Shown here: positions 39,767-49,403 of the stretch, one piece after another
How the letters are laid out: each line of letters opens with the position of its first letter
How positions within the stretch are numbered: position 1 is the stretch's first letter
Origin: CAZSHB01 sp964606885
Lineage (GTDB): Bacteria; Babelota; Babeliae; Babelales; CAIQNR01
DNA: 64,000 bases
Direction of reading: 5' to 3'
Assembly (NCBI GenBank): GCA_964606885.1
Contig: CAZSHB010000006.1
Coordinates: forward strand, 1 to 64,000
Notes under the pieces: generated by a model
Seen by the model: the letters and a program-made list of their open reading frames with translations, nothing else
The model's database searches: none
Told to the model about the DNA's origin: nothing
Program-made: the position numbers and the translations under genes

Positions 39767-42097
39767 ATGAAACTCTCATTACGCTGGGTATGCGATCATC
39801 TTTCAGTACCCTGGCATACCATAGATGTAAAAAAGTTAGTTGAGTACTTCAATATTCATGTGGCTGAAATTGAAGTGTATACACCGGTCAGCCTCCCAAC
39901 AGACAAACTGTTTATGGGGATTGTTACCAAAAACATGCATGATGGCCATGTGGTTGTAGAGATTCCTGAACTTGCAAACACAGCTGCACTTGCAACGCGA
40001 GATGATCTTGTTGTTGGTGCAACCTATCTTATCATTAAAGATGGTAAGCATATGCGTTGGGCTGCTCATACTGATGTGCATGGCGCAAAAGATAATCTGT
40101 TACCAGCGTTAACTGTTGCACAACAGCATGTGGCAGGGCAGTGGAAAAAAACAGTAGAAGCGGACGATGTTATTCTTGAAGTTGATAACAAATCGATTAC
40201 CCATAGACCTGATCTGTGGAGTCACCGAGGCTTTGCGCGGGAGATTGCCCGCTTTGTACATGCAACTGTTACTGATGAAAAAAAATTACTTATTAAACTA
40301 CCAGAAATAGCACACGAAGCATCGTATAAAGCTACTAAAGAGATGCCTGTGTCTGTAGCGATAGAAACGCAAGTATGTAGCCGTTTTGCAGTATTGCCTA
40401 TTTCACATGTTACGAATAAACCAACATCGTTATGTATGGCACTCCGTTTAGCGCGCGTTGATAGCCGTGTGATTAACGCAGTGGTGGATGCAACCAATTA
40501 CGTTATGTTTGATTGGGGCCAGCCGCTCCATGCATTTGATGCGGAAAAAATAAGTACCCACACACTCATACCACGCCAAGCAAAAAAGGATGAAACGCTT
40601 ACGCTGCTTGATGGTACTGTGTTGCACTTAGATCCACAGGATATGGTGGTGACTGATGGTAAAAAGCCATTAGCACTTGCAGGCGTAAAAGGTGGATTAG
40701 ATTCTGGTGTGTCTGAATCGACTAAAAGTTTATTGGTAGAATCGGCTACGTTTGATGCTGGCATTGTACGTACTGGTGCTGCGCGCCACAATTTGCGTAC
40801 TGAGGCGTCTGCTCGTTTTGAAAAGTCGCTCGATCCGCATCAAAATGTTGCAGGGATAGAACGGTTTTTAAAGGTGCTTGCTCAAGAAGATGTTACGTAT
40901 ACACACGCTTCAAGCATAGTATCGTTAGGTGTACTTTCTAAGCAACGCGTTATTGTTCTTAAACAGTCGTTTATAGAAGCGCGTTTGGGAATATCGTTTA
41001 AAGAAAATGCTATCAAGACTATGCTTGAAAGTATCGGTTTTGCAGTACAGCAAAAAGCTGCTGGTGATGATACACAGCTGACGGTGACCGTGCCAACGTA
41101 TCGAGCAACAAAAGATATTAAAATCCCAGAAGATATTGTTGAAGAAGTGGGCAGACTCCATGGGTACAGTTTATTGCAATCGACACTTCCCGTATTTGCA
41201 AAAGCACCAACAGATGATCAATGGCTGGATCGTATGCAGAGCATTAAGAACATGCTTGCTTACACAGCTCATATGCACGAAGTTGCAACGTATAGTTTTG
41301 TTGACCAAGAGTTTGCTAAAAAAATTGGTTGGGTTATTAAAAATCCTGTGATGTTACGTAACCCTATTGCAGAGCATCGTACGACTATGCTTGATGATCT
41401 GGTGCCATCACTTCTTCAGGTAGTTGATACTAATAAAGCAGATAATGAACAGATCCGTTTGTTTGAATGGGCGCGTACGTGGTCTAAACAGAAAGATACT
41501 GTACAAGAACAACACGTGCTTGCTGGGTTAGTATATCAGCGTAAAGATGCGGTAGATTATTATCAGGTAAAACAGATTTTGACCGATATGGGCGCATTAC
41601 TCGGGTGTACCTTTGTATACAAGCCTGCACAAAAACCTGCATGGTGGGCTAACGAACATATGGCAGCAGATGTGTATTTGCATGGTACTTGTATTGGTAC
41701 GCTTGCGACACTTAGCGCTGTGGTTATGGCCCGTTTAGATGGTGGACATGCGGTAGCATTTTCTCTTGATGCTCAAGCATTAGAATCTGTTGTGCGACCT
41801 GTTGTGCGGTATACACCGCTTGCAAAGTTCCAAGGTACTTTCTTAGATACCAGTGCGTTATTTGCGTCAGGTGTGTTAGTACATGACTTGCAAGAAAAAC
41901 TTAAAAAAGCGGATGCACGTATTATGGATGTGCATTTGTGGGATATGTTTAGTAAACCTGAGTGGCAGGGTAAAAGATCGCTTACCTTTAGATGTTTTGT
42001 ACAAGATGCGCACGCAAATATGACCAAAGAAGATACTGATCAAATTTTGCATGCTATAACTAAAACCATACAAGCTTGTGGTGGAGAAGTACGATGA
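39767..42097 (+). CDS. pheT: phenylalanyl-tRNA synthetase beta subunit
   Basis: Large subunit (776 residues) of PheRS, charging tRNA-Phe. Domains in order are an N-terminal part and diverged tRNA-binding EMAP-like region (about 40-150), B3/B4 editing (DATNYVMFDWGQPLHAFD, ASARFEKSLDP), B5 (EDIVEEVGRLHGY), a catalytic-like core and C-terminal FDX-ACB (SKPEWQGKRSLTFRCFVQD). Length is close to normal (about 790). pheS is not adjacent, so the two subunits are unlinked here. The stop overlaps the lspA start by 4 bases. Confidence 0.94.
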   Translation: MKLSLRWVCDHLSVPWHTIDVKKLVEYFNIHVAEIEVYTPVSLPTDKLFMGIVTKNMHDGHVVVEIPELANTAALATRDDLVVGATYLIIKDGKHMRWAAHTDVHGAKDNLLPALTVAQQHVAGQWKKTVEADDVILEVDNKSITHRPDLWSHRGFAREIARFVHATVTDEKKLLIKLPEIAHEASYKATKEMPVSVAIETQVCSRFAVLPISHVTNKPTSLCMALRLARVDSRVINAVVDATNYVMFDWGQPLHAFDAEKISTHTLIPRQAKKDETLTLLDGTVLHLDPQDMVVTDGKKPLALAGVKGGLDSGVSESTKSLLVESATFDAGIVRTGAARHNLRTEASARFEKSLDPHQNVAGIERFLKVLAQEDVTYTHASSIVSLGVLSKQRVIVLKQSFIEARLGISFKENAIKTMLESIGFAVQQKAAGDDTQLTVTVPTYRATKDIKIPEDIVEEVGRLHGYSLLQSTLPVFAKAPTDDQWLDRMQSIKNMLAYTAHMHEVATYSFVDQEFAKKIGWVIKNPVMLRNPIAEHRTTMLDDLVPSLLQVVDTNKADNEQIRLFEWARTWSKQKDTVQEQHVLAGLVYQRKDAVDYYQVKQILTDMGALLGCTFVYKPAQKPAWWANEHMAADVYLHGTCIGTLATLSAVVMARLDGGHAVAFSLDAQALESVVRPVVRYTPLAKFQGTFLDTSALFASGVLVHDLQEKLKKADARIMDVHLWDMFSKPEWQGKRSLTFRCFVQDAHANMTKEDTDQILHAITKTIQACGGEVR

Positions 42098-42558
42098 TGA
42101 GCCGATGCGGTAATAATTATATGCATTTTTGGGGGCTATTTTTTGTTGATCGTTTGGCAAAAATTGCAGCGTGGCGATTCTTTCAGCAGCCGGTTGATAT
42201 TACTTCTTTTTTGTCGTTAGAGTTGCATTTTAACAAAGGTGTTTCGTGGAGTCTGTTTGCTCAATCAGGGTATTGGGGAAGCATTGCTATTATAGCTGCT
42301 AGTGGAATGCTTTTATGTTTTTTTGCTTGGTATATTAGTCAGCGCCGTTCTGCTGGATATTGCACCATGGGTGAAGTATTAGTGTTGGTTGGCGGAACAT
42401 CAAACTTTTTAGATCGCATACGGTATGGCGCTGTTATTGATTATATTCATATACATATTGGTGCATGGTCATACCCGATTTTTAATATTGCCGACATACT
42501 AATTGTTGCCGGTATTATCTTTATGATCTGGCGCCCGTACCACGAATCGCAAGATTAA
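42094..42558 (+). CDS. lspA: lipoprotein signal peptidase (signal peptidase II)
   Basis: Inner-membrane aspartyl protease (154 residues, four helices) that removes signal peptides from diacylated lipoproteins. Conserved segments are FNKGVSWSLF, GGTSNFLDRIRYGAVIDYI with the first catalytic Asp, and FNIADILIVAG with the second. The start overlaps pheT (ATGA). lgt (26985) and a lipobox protein (43322) complete the pathway locally. Confidence 0.92.
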   Translation: MMSRCGNNYMHFWGLFFVDRLAKIAAWRFFQQPVDITSFLSLELHFNKGVSWSLFAQSGYWGSIAIIAASGMLLCFFAWYISQRRSAGYCTMGEVLVLVGGTSNFLDRIRYGAVIDYIHIHIGAWSYPIFNIADILIVAGIIFMIWRPYHESQD

Positions 42559-42564
42559 TAACGT

Positions 42565-43233
42565 ATGTATACCGTTCTTCCTACTGTTAAAAATCTTATT
42601 TTTGGGGTGCGCAATCTTTTGATTCCACGTTTTTGTTATGTGTGTCGAGCGTATGACAATGTGCCAGAAGGTTTGTGTCTTGTGTGTCGCGCAGAGATTA
42701 GACCGATTGTATCTATGCCTGTGGTGTTGCCTATCATCAAGACAGTTTCTATTCATGCTGCTAGTGCGTACGATGGGCCTTTAAAAACATTAGCGTTTAA
42801 GAAAAATTATGGCGTTGCAGGAGCGTCACGTGTGTTAGGCGCTATGATTTATGAACACACTGCAGTGCAACACAAACAGTTTGATGTGATTGTTCCTGTG
42901 CCACTCCATTGGACGCGCTATGCGTGGCGTTGGTTTAATCAATCGGAACTCATAGCACGTGTGCTACAACAAAAAACGGGAACACCGGTTGTACGGTTAG
43001 TAAGGCGATCACGCAGAACTCCGTTTCAAGTAGGTCTTACTAAAGAACAGCGACATGCAAACCTGCGCCATGTCTTTACGCTTTCTCCTGATGCACGGCA
43101 GTATGCGGGCAAAAGAATATTAGTAGTCGATGACATATACACGACTGGTACGACCATTAAAGAAGTGTGTCGTGTGTTAGCTACTATGAACCCCGAGAGT
43201 ATTGACGTTGCTGTAGCGTGTCGCGTGGTGTAG
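42565..43233 (+). CDS. comF: ComF-family phosphoribosyltransferase-like protein
   Basis: A 222-residue protein with an N-terminal Cys4 zinc ribbon (CYVCRAYD, CLVCRAE) and a PRTase domain (IVPVPLHWTRYAWRWFNQSE; PRPP loop VVDDIYTTGTT). In competent bacteria ComF takes part in processing imported single-stranded DNA. With the degenerate ComEC-like protein it hints at a reduced uptake system, though ComF is widespread. It is third in the pheT-lspA-comF operon, 6 bases after lspA. Confidence 0.88.
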   Translation: MYTVLPTVKNLIFGVRNLLIPRFCYVCRAYDNVPEGLCLVCRAEIRPIVSMPVVLPIIKTVSIHAASAYDGPLKTLAFKKNYGVAGASRVLGAMIYEHTAVQHKQFDVIVPVPLHWTRYAWRWFNQSELIARVLQQKTGTPVVRLVRRSRRTPFQVGLTKEQRHANLRHVFTLSPDARQYAGKRILVVDDIYTTGTTIKEVCRVLATMNPESIDVAVACRVV

Positions 43234-43321
43234 CGCACAATTTTGCAACTTTTACAAACTATGCTACCTTTGCTCTGGTTAGTCTTTTACTAAGTAATGT
43301 ATCAGGTAAAAAGGAGTTTTT

Positions 43322-44329
43322 ATGATGACTAAAATTACAACGCGCGGAGTAATGCCACTGCTTGCATTAAGTCTGTTAGTATTGCCAGCTTGTGATTGGT
43401 TTGGCAAAAAGAATGCAGGTTCTGAACAAGTAGCAGGTGGTTCTGATGTTTTGTATGCTATTGATGGCAAACCGGTTATCACCGTTGCTCAATTTGAAGA
43501 TTATTATCAACAAGTGCTCGCTTCTGATCCTCGCTTACAAAGCATGGCAGGATTCTTACCAAATTTAAAAAGAGAAATTTTTGATGCATTAGCAAATCAA
43601 GAATTGATTGTGGTTTGGGCAGATAAACAAAAAATGTTTGATCAAGAAGAATACACCAAAACTGAAAAGCAAGGTCTAGAACAAATTAGACGTATGTACG
43701 CAGCTAAAAAGTTTGGTGATGATAAAGTTGGTAGAATAGTAGTAACAGAATCTGAAATTATGGATTACTACAACCAACACAAAGATCCTGAATTGGTAGC
43801 AACTCCAGGTGGTATTAAAGCTTCTGGTGTTGAGTTTGACTCTAAGGACAAAGCAACTGCTTTCTTTAATAAAGTAAAAGCAAATCCTGCAATGTTTAAC
43901 CAAGCAGCAAGAACTGATGGTTGTAAAGCGAAAGAATTTGCATCAGTTAACAAGTTTAGTTTTGATGTAGATAAAGCGATTACCGGCGCATTAGAAGCAA
44001 AAACAAGTTTCCCAGCTGTGGTGCTTGTACAATCTGCTGATAAAAAGTGGTGGGTAGTGCTTGGTTCAAGCAAACAAGAAACTAAGTACCGTTCACTTGA
44101 TGAAGTTCGTGATGCTATTCGTGGCGCAGTAGAACGTGAAAAAGGAATGAAGATTTTTGGTGATGAAATTGGTAAACTAAAAGAAACCATTACCATTACA
44201 GAAAATTGCCAATATTTTGATCAACAACAAGCTGATCAAAGTCCTGACTTGCAAGCAATGCTTCAACAAGTAAGTGCGCAACAAGCACAAACTCAAGAAG
44301 CTGCAAAACCAGCAGTACAAGCTGTTTAA
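43322..44329 (+). CDS. SurA/PpiC-like peptidyl-prolyl isomerase lipoprotein
   Basis: A 335-residue lipoprotein: signal and lipobox LPAC near residue 24, then a SurA-like N-terminal chaperone helix bundle (YAIDGKPVITVAQFEDYYQQ; LANQELIVVWADKQ; EIMDYYNQH) and a degenerate parvulin-like region (about 150-270). It probably folds or chaperones outer-membrane proteins. SD AAAAAGGAG. A hairpin separates it from the paralogous gene downstream. The C-terminal end is Gln/Ala-rich. Confidence 0.75.
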   Translation: MMTKITTRGVMPLLALSLLVLPACDWFGKKNAGSEQVAGGSDVLYAIDGKPVITVAQFEDYYQQVLASDPRLQSMAGFLPNLKREIFDALANQELIVVWADKQKMFDQEEYTKTEKQGLEQIRRMYAAKKFGDDKVGRIVVTESEIMDYYNQHKDPELVATPGGIKASGVEFDSKDKATAFFNKVKANPAMFNQAARTDGCKAKEFASVNKFSFDVDKAITGALEAKTSFPAVVLVQSADKKWWVVLGSSKQETKYRSLDEVRDAIRGAVEREKGMKIFGDEIGKLKETITITENCQYFDQQQADQSPDLQAMLQQVSAQQAQTQEAAKPAVQAV

Positions 44330-44359
44330 CTACAGATATAATAAGAGTAAAAAAATAAG

Positions 44360-44386
44360 GGGAGTTGGCTGCAACTCCCTTTTTTA
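44360..44386 (+). terminator. terminator or attenuator between the two SurA-like genes
   Basis: Perfect 8-bp stem GGGAGTTG / CAACTCCC with a 4-base loop and seven-base T run. It falls 14 bases before the next ATG, so it may reduce expression of the second gene; no separate promoter is obvious. Confidence 0.75.
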
Positions 44387-44399
44387 ATAGGAAGCAAAG

Positions 44400-45359
44400 A
44401 TGAACGCACAACATATTGTTCTTGTACTCTGCATGGCGCTTTGCGGTACTTCCTTTGCAAGTAAAAAGGATCCTCTAAAAAAAGATCCGAATGCAAAGAA
44501 AAGAAGAACTGCAATTCAAGCGCTTGATGTTAAAGGTCCAAAAAAAGCACGGTTATCGGCTGATGAAAAAGGTATGGTAGTTAATGGTATTGCAGTAGTT
44601 GTACATACTGATCCTGCGCCTATTATTATTACGATTAAAGAAGTAGAATCACCAAGTATTAACGGTCAACAACGAGTATTAGACGATATTATCTTTGAAC
44701 GTATCTTGGCGTATGAAGGTGAGCATGTGTACCACTTAAGTAATACGGAAGATTCTGCTCGTAAATATTTTGAAGCAATTAAAAAGCAAAATAATTTAAC
44801 AGATGAACAGTTTAAAGATCTCTTTACTCGTTTGGGTAAAACGCCAGAAGAAGGATTTGCAGACTTTAAAGCTATGTATATTGCAGAGCAGATTATCTCT
44901 TTTAAAATTAAGAGCCGTTTAGTGATTCCAGAAGAAAACGTTAAGGCGTATTACCAAGCACATCCTCAGTACGAAGAAGCTGGTTACAAATTAAAACGGG
45001 GCTTTATTGCTAAGGGTGCTATGACTGATACAGAACTTAAAGAGTTTCAAGATTCTGCTAAGCATAGTTATAAAGTTGATTGGAGCGATCCGTATTGGTT
45101 AGAAGAAAGTGAAATTGCTCCAGCTCGTGATTTTATTAAAACTATGGAACCAGGTGAGTATTCAGCACTTGAAGTAGTGCCTGGTGGGTACGAAGTGGTC
45201 AAGCTTGTTCAAAAAAGATTACAACATCAAAAGACTTTTGATGAATGCCGTGCAGGTATTATTGAAGCATTACAAGTGCCGTTTTATCAAGAGCAACTAG
45301 CAAAATTTAGAAAAGAGCTTTTTGATAAGTATCAGATTACGTATTTTATTCAGCAGTAA
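44400..45359 (+). CDS. SurA-like periplasmic chaperone
   Basis: A 319-residue exported protein (signal peptide to about residue 20, TSFAS) related to the SurA N-terminal domain: NNLTDEQFKDLFTRLGKTPE and AEQIISFKIKSRLVI fit the SurA helix pattern, with a C-terminal helix that packs back. The region between (LKRGFIAKGAM.. to LVQKRLQ) resembles a stripped parvulin domain without clear active-site residues. It is a paralogue of the preceding lipoprotein but lacks a lipobox Cys, so it is soluble. A strong terminator follows. Confidence 0.72.
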   Translation: MNAQHIVLVLCMALCGTSFASKKDPLKKDPNAKKRRTAIQALDVKGPKKARLSADEKGMVVNGIAVVVHTDPAPIIITIKEVESPSINGQQRVLDDIIFERILAYEGEHVYHLSNTEDSARKYFEAIKKQNNLTDEQFKDLFTRLGKTPEEGFADFKAMYIAEQIISFKIKSRLVIPEENVKAYYQAHPQYEEAGYKLKRGFIAKGAMTDTELKEFQDSAKHSYKVDWSDPYWLEESEIAPARDFIKTMEPGEYSALEVVPGGYEVVKLVQKRLQHQKTFDECRAGIIEALQVPFYQEQLAKFRKELFDKYQITYFIQQ

Positions 45360-45378
45360 GTTTTAACAAGTCTCTACA

Positions 45379-45414
45379 CAAAACAGCCCCGATTAAACCC
45401 GGGGCTGTTTTTTT
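45379..45414 (+). terminator. intrinsic terminator after SurA-like genes
   Basis: Stem AAAACAGCCCCG / CGGGGCTGTTTT with an 8-base loop and T run. Strong GC core. Confidence 0.88.
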
Positions 45415-45464
45415 ATAGCTACATATTTTTTTATCCGTAATCTTCGTGCTGTGTTTATGGATTG

Positions 45465-48071
45465 TTAAAATCCATTAGTTAATTGTGTAATTAAATCGCT
45501 TGATTGCCCAAACTCTACAAGAGTAGCAACGCTTCCCATTTGCCCTGCAGCAGCTATCGTACTAATGCTAATAATAGTCAAACTATTAAGAGTACCTGTA
45601 TCAAAATTATTAAATGTTTGCACACCGTTAGTTCCAAACGTACTTAACCGTGCACCTGTTACTGTATATGTAATAAGTGTCGGTAACAGCACACCATTAA
45701 CCGTTGTTTGTCCACCAACAAGTACTGTTCCATCAGCGTTTACTTTAATTGCAGAAGCTTTGCCAACACCTAGTGTTGTCTCTTGTATAATTCCGCCGTT
45801 ACCAAAGGTTGCATCAAGAACACCGGTGCTTAAGTACTTTACTACGGTGAATACCAGTGTGCTGCTAACTGTACTTTGTGCAGCTACATAATAACTGCCT
45901 GCACTATCTTGTGTTATGGCATACCCACTTGCAACACCAAGGGATGGTTCTTGTAGTACGCCATCAACACCAACAGTAAAAGGATCACGTTCACCAACGC
46001 TACTATAACGTACGACACTAAATATGTTGTTGTACGTACCACAGAGTACTATGCGATTAGCGTTATCGTACATGCCGCCGTACATAATACCATTTTGTGT
46101 AAGACCAAATGGTGTAGCAGTATCTTGCAGTAATCCCGTACCATCAATTAAAGAAAAAAGAATAGCTGTATCTTCTGCAGAACCTGTAGCAAAAGCATCC
46201 TCATTTGTTTCTTTAACAGCATAAAAGTAGCCAGGAATCATACTTGCAGCAGAATATTGAGCAATATAGGTTTGAGCAAAAGCAGATGAGTAGGTGATAA
46301 TTGTTGGTGTTACATCTGTAACGCCAGTGGTACTAAATCCAGGAATCATAAACGAATCATCATTATTGACTTCTACACCTAAGCCACTGCTTACACCATA
46401 TGCAGCTTCTCGTATGGTGTCTGAAGTTGTTCCAGCAGCATTATAACGCACGGTAGTAAAGTATTCCGGAGAGGCTCCATTGACGGTAGCACCCGTAGCA
46501 ATGATTCGACCAGTACTATCAAGAGCTATTGCACGTACGCGTCCCCCGGTAAAATCATTAGGGGACGGAGAGGCTGGAGCTGCAGCAACACCACTACTGC
46601 CAAAAGATCCATTACGCACACCGCCTGGAGTATAGCTAATAACTTGCCATGTATTATTGTATTGACCACCTACAACAAGATTGCCTGCTTGTGTGATTGT
46701 AGTACTGTATAATAGGCCGGTTGCACTGGTATTAAAAGGTGATGCTGTATCTTGTAGTACGCCAGTGAGGATAATACCAAATGCTGTATCTCGTGTACCA
46801 TCAGTGTTGTAACGAGCTATTATCCACCGGGCTGCGCCTGCGCCATCTGCTTCTGTAAAACCAGCCACTATAGCTTTCCCTGTAGATTGGAGTGCTACTG
46901 AAGAGTAGAAAGCAGGCGAAAGTTGTGCGCTAGTTTCAAGATTAATTCCCGTGTTATTAAAACTAGTATCTAGTGTTCCTGTAGGTAATTGTCTACTTAT
47001 AAAAGGTTGTTTCGAACTGTTGCATGCGCACATAACCATAGAAGGAGTAAGCAAAGTATCGGTAAAAGCAATTCCACCTCCAAAGCCATATGGGTATTCT
47101 GTAAGATTATTTGCAACGACGGGATATGTTGAAGGGCTAGCTATACCGGCAGTATTTGTTGCGGCGTAATTCCATGCAACAGTTGATTGAAACCCTCCGG
47201 TGCACATAGCGGTGACTAAAATACCCGCAGTGTCGTTACCTAAGTTATTGGCGGCCAGATAACCAAATTTTCCTGTAATAGGATTAGTTACATCCGTAGA
47301 ACTTCTTACGGCTATAGGTCCTGCAAAAGCACCTGTATTTGTTACTGTTCTTGTTATGACGCTAAAAGATTCAGTTGAGCAGACTGACCAATATCCATAA
47401 GTTCCAGAAAGTAGTCCAAACATACCTCCACGAGCGTTTTCACTATACGTAGTTGAAAACGTAGGAGGAAGAACACCAGTTCCACTAACGGCACGAGTAA
47501 GATTGTTGGTCATAAATCCATTATAGCGAACGCTTATTACATCTGGACCAGTGGATTGCCACAAAGGACCTTGAATACTAATACCTGCGTGAGCTGCAAG
47601 GTCAAAAGAAAGTCCTACACCATAATTGCCAAGCCCTTCAGTTGCGCCGCCAGTTGCTGAATAGTTTTGTGCAACACCTGATGTGTTGTAACTGATAATA
47701 CGAGTATAGTTATTAGTTCCATTGGCAATAGGGTGTTTACCACCGACAAAGATAGTACCATCACTTTTTATGGTAATATCTTTTGCAAACGTATCGTCTC
47801 TAGTTGATTGCCAATAACCAGTAGTATTAAAAGAGGTATCAAGAAAACCGGTACTCGTAAAACGCGCAACGGTCCAACGTTTATGACCACTGACTGTTGT
47901 ATAACCACAAACTACTATTTTACCATCACTTTGAATCTTTACCGCTTCTGCCCGAGAATCACTATTAAAAATGCCGGTTGTTAATTTAACAATACCTTGG
48001 GGAACGGCTGAATAAAGGCTTTTATAGCTAACGAATAGTATCATTAAGCTAAATAATTTTTTTGCTTTCAT
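45465..48071 (-). CDS. large secreted delta-60-repeat (beta-propeller-like) protein
   Basis: An 868-residue protein with a signal peptide (about 1-22, ending LYSAVP) and many copies of the delta-60-type repeat: AVKIQSDGKIVVCG...WTVARFTSTGFLDTSF near the N terminus, SVALQSTGKAIVAGF...ARWIIARYNTDGTRDTAF, and AIKVNADGTVLVGG near the C terminus. Such repeats form beta-propeller-like folds in extracellular proteins of unknown role. It is the largest secreted protein here. SD AAAGGA. Its own promoter is likely (48107-48136). Surface display or release to the host are both possible. Confidence 0.85.
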   Translation of the reverse strand: MKAKKLFSLMILFVSYKSLYSAVPQGIVKLTTGIFNSDSRAEAVKIQSDGKIVVCGYTTVSGHKRWTVARFTSTGFLDTSFNTTGYWQSTRDDTFAKDITIKSDGTIFVGGKHPIANGTNNYTRIISYNTSGVAQNYSATGGATEGLGNYGVGLSFDLAAHAGISIQGPLWQSTGPDVISVRYNGFMTNNLTRAVSGTGVLPPTFSTTYSENARGGMFGLLSGTYGYWSVCSTESFSVITRTVTNTGAFAGPIAVRSSTDVTNPITGKFGYLAANNLGNDTAGILVTAMCTGGFQSTVAWNYAATNTAGIASPSTYPVVANNLTEYPYGFGGGIAFTDTLLTPSMVMCACNSSKQPFISRQLPTGTLDTSFNNTGINLETSAQLSPAFYSSVALQSTGKAIVAGFTEADGAGAARWIIARYNTDGTRDTAFGIILTGVLQDTASPFNTSATGLLYSTTITQAGNLVVGGQYNNTWQVISYTPGGVRNGSFGSSGVAAAPASPSPNDFTGGRVRAIALDSTGRIIATGATVNGASPEYFTTVRYNAAGTTSDTIREAAYGVSSGLGVEVNNDDSFMIPGFSTTGVTDVTPTIITYSSAFAQTYIAQYSAASMIPGYFYAVKETNEDAFATGSAEDTAILFSLIDGTGLLQDTATPFGLTQNGIMYGGMYDNANRIVLCGTYNNIFSVVRYSSVGERDPFTVGVDGVLQEPSLGVASGYAITQDSAGSYYVAAQSTVSSTLVFTVVKYLSTGVLDATFGNGGIIQETTLGVGKASAIKVNADGTVLVGGQTTVNGVLLPTLITYTVTGARLSTFGTNGVQTFNNFDTGTLNSLTIISISTIAAAGQMGSVATLVEFGQSSDLITQLTNGF

Positions 48072-48106
48072 AGAGATAGTCCTTTTTTAATCTACATGAT
48101 GCAAAG

Positions 48107-48136
48107 AGTATGGGCAGATTTGCTTTTGCAGAGCAA
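48107..48136 (-). promoter_or_regulatory. candidate promoter of delta-60-repeat gene
   Basis: On the minus strand, TTGCTC (48136-48131), 18-base spacer, CATACT (48112-48107). Fair match; leader about 30 bases. Confidence 0.35.
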
Positions 48137-48167
48137 TAAAAATAAATCTGACGGAAATAACACGAGA

Positions 48168-49400
48168 CTATTCACAGTCTTCGTGTTGTGTTTGTGCATA
48201 CAGGTCAAGCGCTTTTTGTACGAGTGCGGCTTGTGTTTGTGGGCTTGCTTGTTTGTCCTGAAAGTAGCTGGTTAGCAGTGAACTGACATCTTTTTCTGCT
48301 AAAAAGCCGCGGCGCTTTTGACGTGCAACAATGTCATGTACGGGAATAATACCAACAACATAGTGAGCATCGGCACAGGCCCGTTCAACGACAGAAAGTG
48401 ATACGCCATCCTGTGTGTTTGCGGGTATTTGATACACAATTTTGACCACTGCATGCCGAAGGTCTTTTTTCTTAAGTGCATCAAGAATCTGTTGTGTGTG
48501 TGTTTCTTTATCTGCGCTCAGTTGTACATCAAGTTGTATAAAGGGACGTGTAGGACCTTCTATAAAAGTATGAGTTGTTTTTCTGTGTTCAAGATTAACT
48601 AAGCAAAAGCCTTTTGGTTCCTTTCGTTCTCCAAAGTCTACTCGTTCTATAGAGCCAGAATAAACAACTGCCGGATAGCCGTGAGGATTTAAATCTTGAT
48701 ATCTATGTAAGTGGCCAAGAGCAACATAATCAAAGGGTGGAATAGCCAATTGTGATGGCATGAGTGTTGGGTCGCTCCCATAAATGGCCCGTTTTTCTGA
48801 ACCGGAAAAAATTCCAGAACTCACGGTTAAGTGTCCGCTTAAGACTGCAGGGATGGTAGGATCGCATTGTGCCGCAAGATTTTGAATGATAGTACCAACT
48901 GCTTGTGCAATATAGTCGGTAATATCATGGAGCGACTGTTGAAGATTCTTTTTGTTTAGGGCAATAGTGGTGCGTGTTGGCCACGGGATACCTACTATTT
49001 GTACAGGCCCCCGTTTTGTTTCTAGTTTGAGTAATGTTGGCTTTGCCATGACATGGAACCCATCAAGCGGCATATCGCCAAAAATTTCTAGACTGTTTGC
49101 TTTACCAAAACTTAACGGATTATCGTGATTACCCACCACAATAACAATAGGAATACCTGCTTGGTGTAACCGCAAGAAACAACGCATTAAGAGTTTTTGC
49201 TGTGTGGGGCTTGGTGTTGCTGTTTTATATGCATCACCGGCAAATAAGAAAAAATCGATATCTTCTTGAATGCCACGATCAATACAAAAATTAAGCGCCT
49301 GTTCAAAATCTAAAAGACGGGTATGGATACCCGTCTCTGGATCTATTTTGCCATAGTTTTCCATGCCAAAATGAATGTCTGCCGTGTGAATAAACTTCAT
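48168..49400 (-). CDS. sbcD: SbcD-type DNA repair exonuclease subunit
   Basis: Metallophosphoesterase subunit (410 residues) of the SbcCD nuclease that opens hairpins and processes DNA ends. Metal motifs: TADIHFGM, FAGDAYKT, VVGNHDNPLS, SGHLTVSSG and GHLHRYQD. The C-terminal capping domain is present. The partner ATPase sbcC is not adjacent. It is 3 bases downstream of glmU. Confidence 0.92.
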   Translation of the reverse strand: MKFIHTADIHFGMENYGKIDPETGIHTRLLDFEQALNFCIDRGIQEDIDFFLFAGDAYKTATPSPTQQKLLMRCFLRLHQAGIPIVIVVGNHDNPLSFGKANSLEIFGDMPLDGFHVMAKPTLLKLETKRGPVQIVGIPWPTRTTIALNKKNLQQSLHDITDYIAQAVGTIIQNLAAQCDPTIPAVLSGHLTVSSGIFSGSEKRAIYGSDPTLMPSQLAIPPFDYVALGHLHRYQDLNPHGYPAVVYSGSIERVDFGERKEPKGFCLVNLEHRKTTHTFIEGPTRPFIQLDVQLSADKETHTQQILDALKKKDLRHAVVKIVYQIPANTQDGVSLSVVERACADAHYVVGIIPVHDIVARQKRRGFLAEKDVSSLLTSYFQDKQASPQTQAALVQKALDLYAQTQHEDCE

Positions 49401-49403
49401 GAA

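Noticed and set aside
43768..44196. 142-residue leftward frame inside the SurA-like lipoprotein gene
   Set aside because: Antisense shadow; no SD or signal, and the sense frame has a clear lipobox and chaperone pattern.
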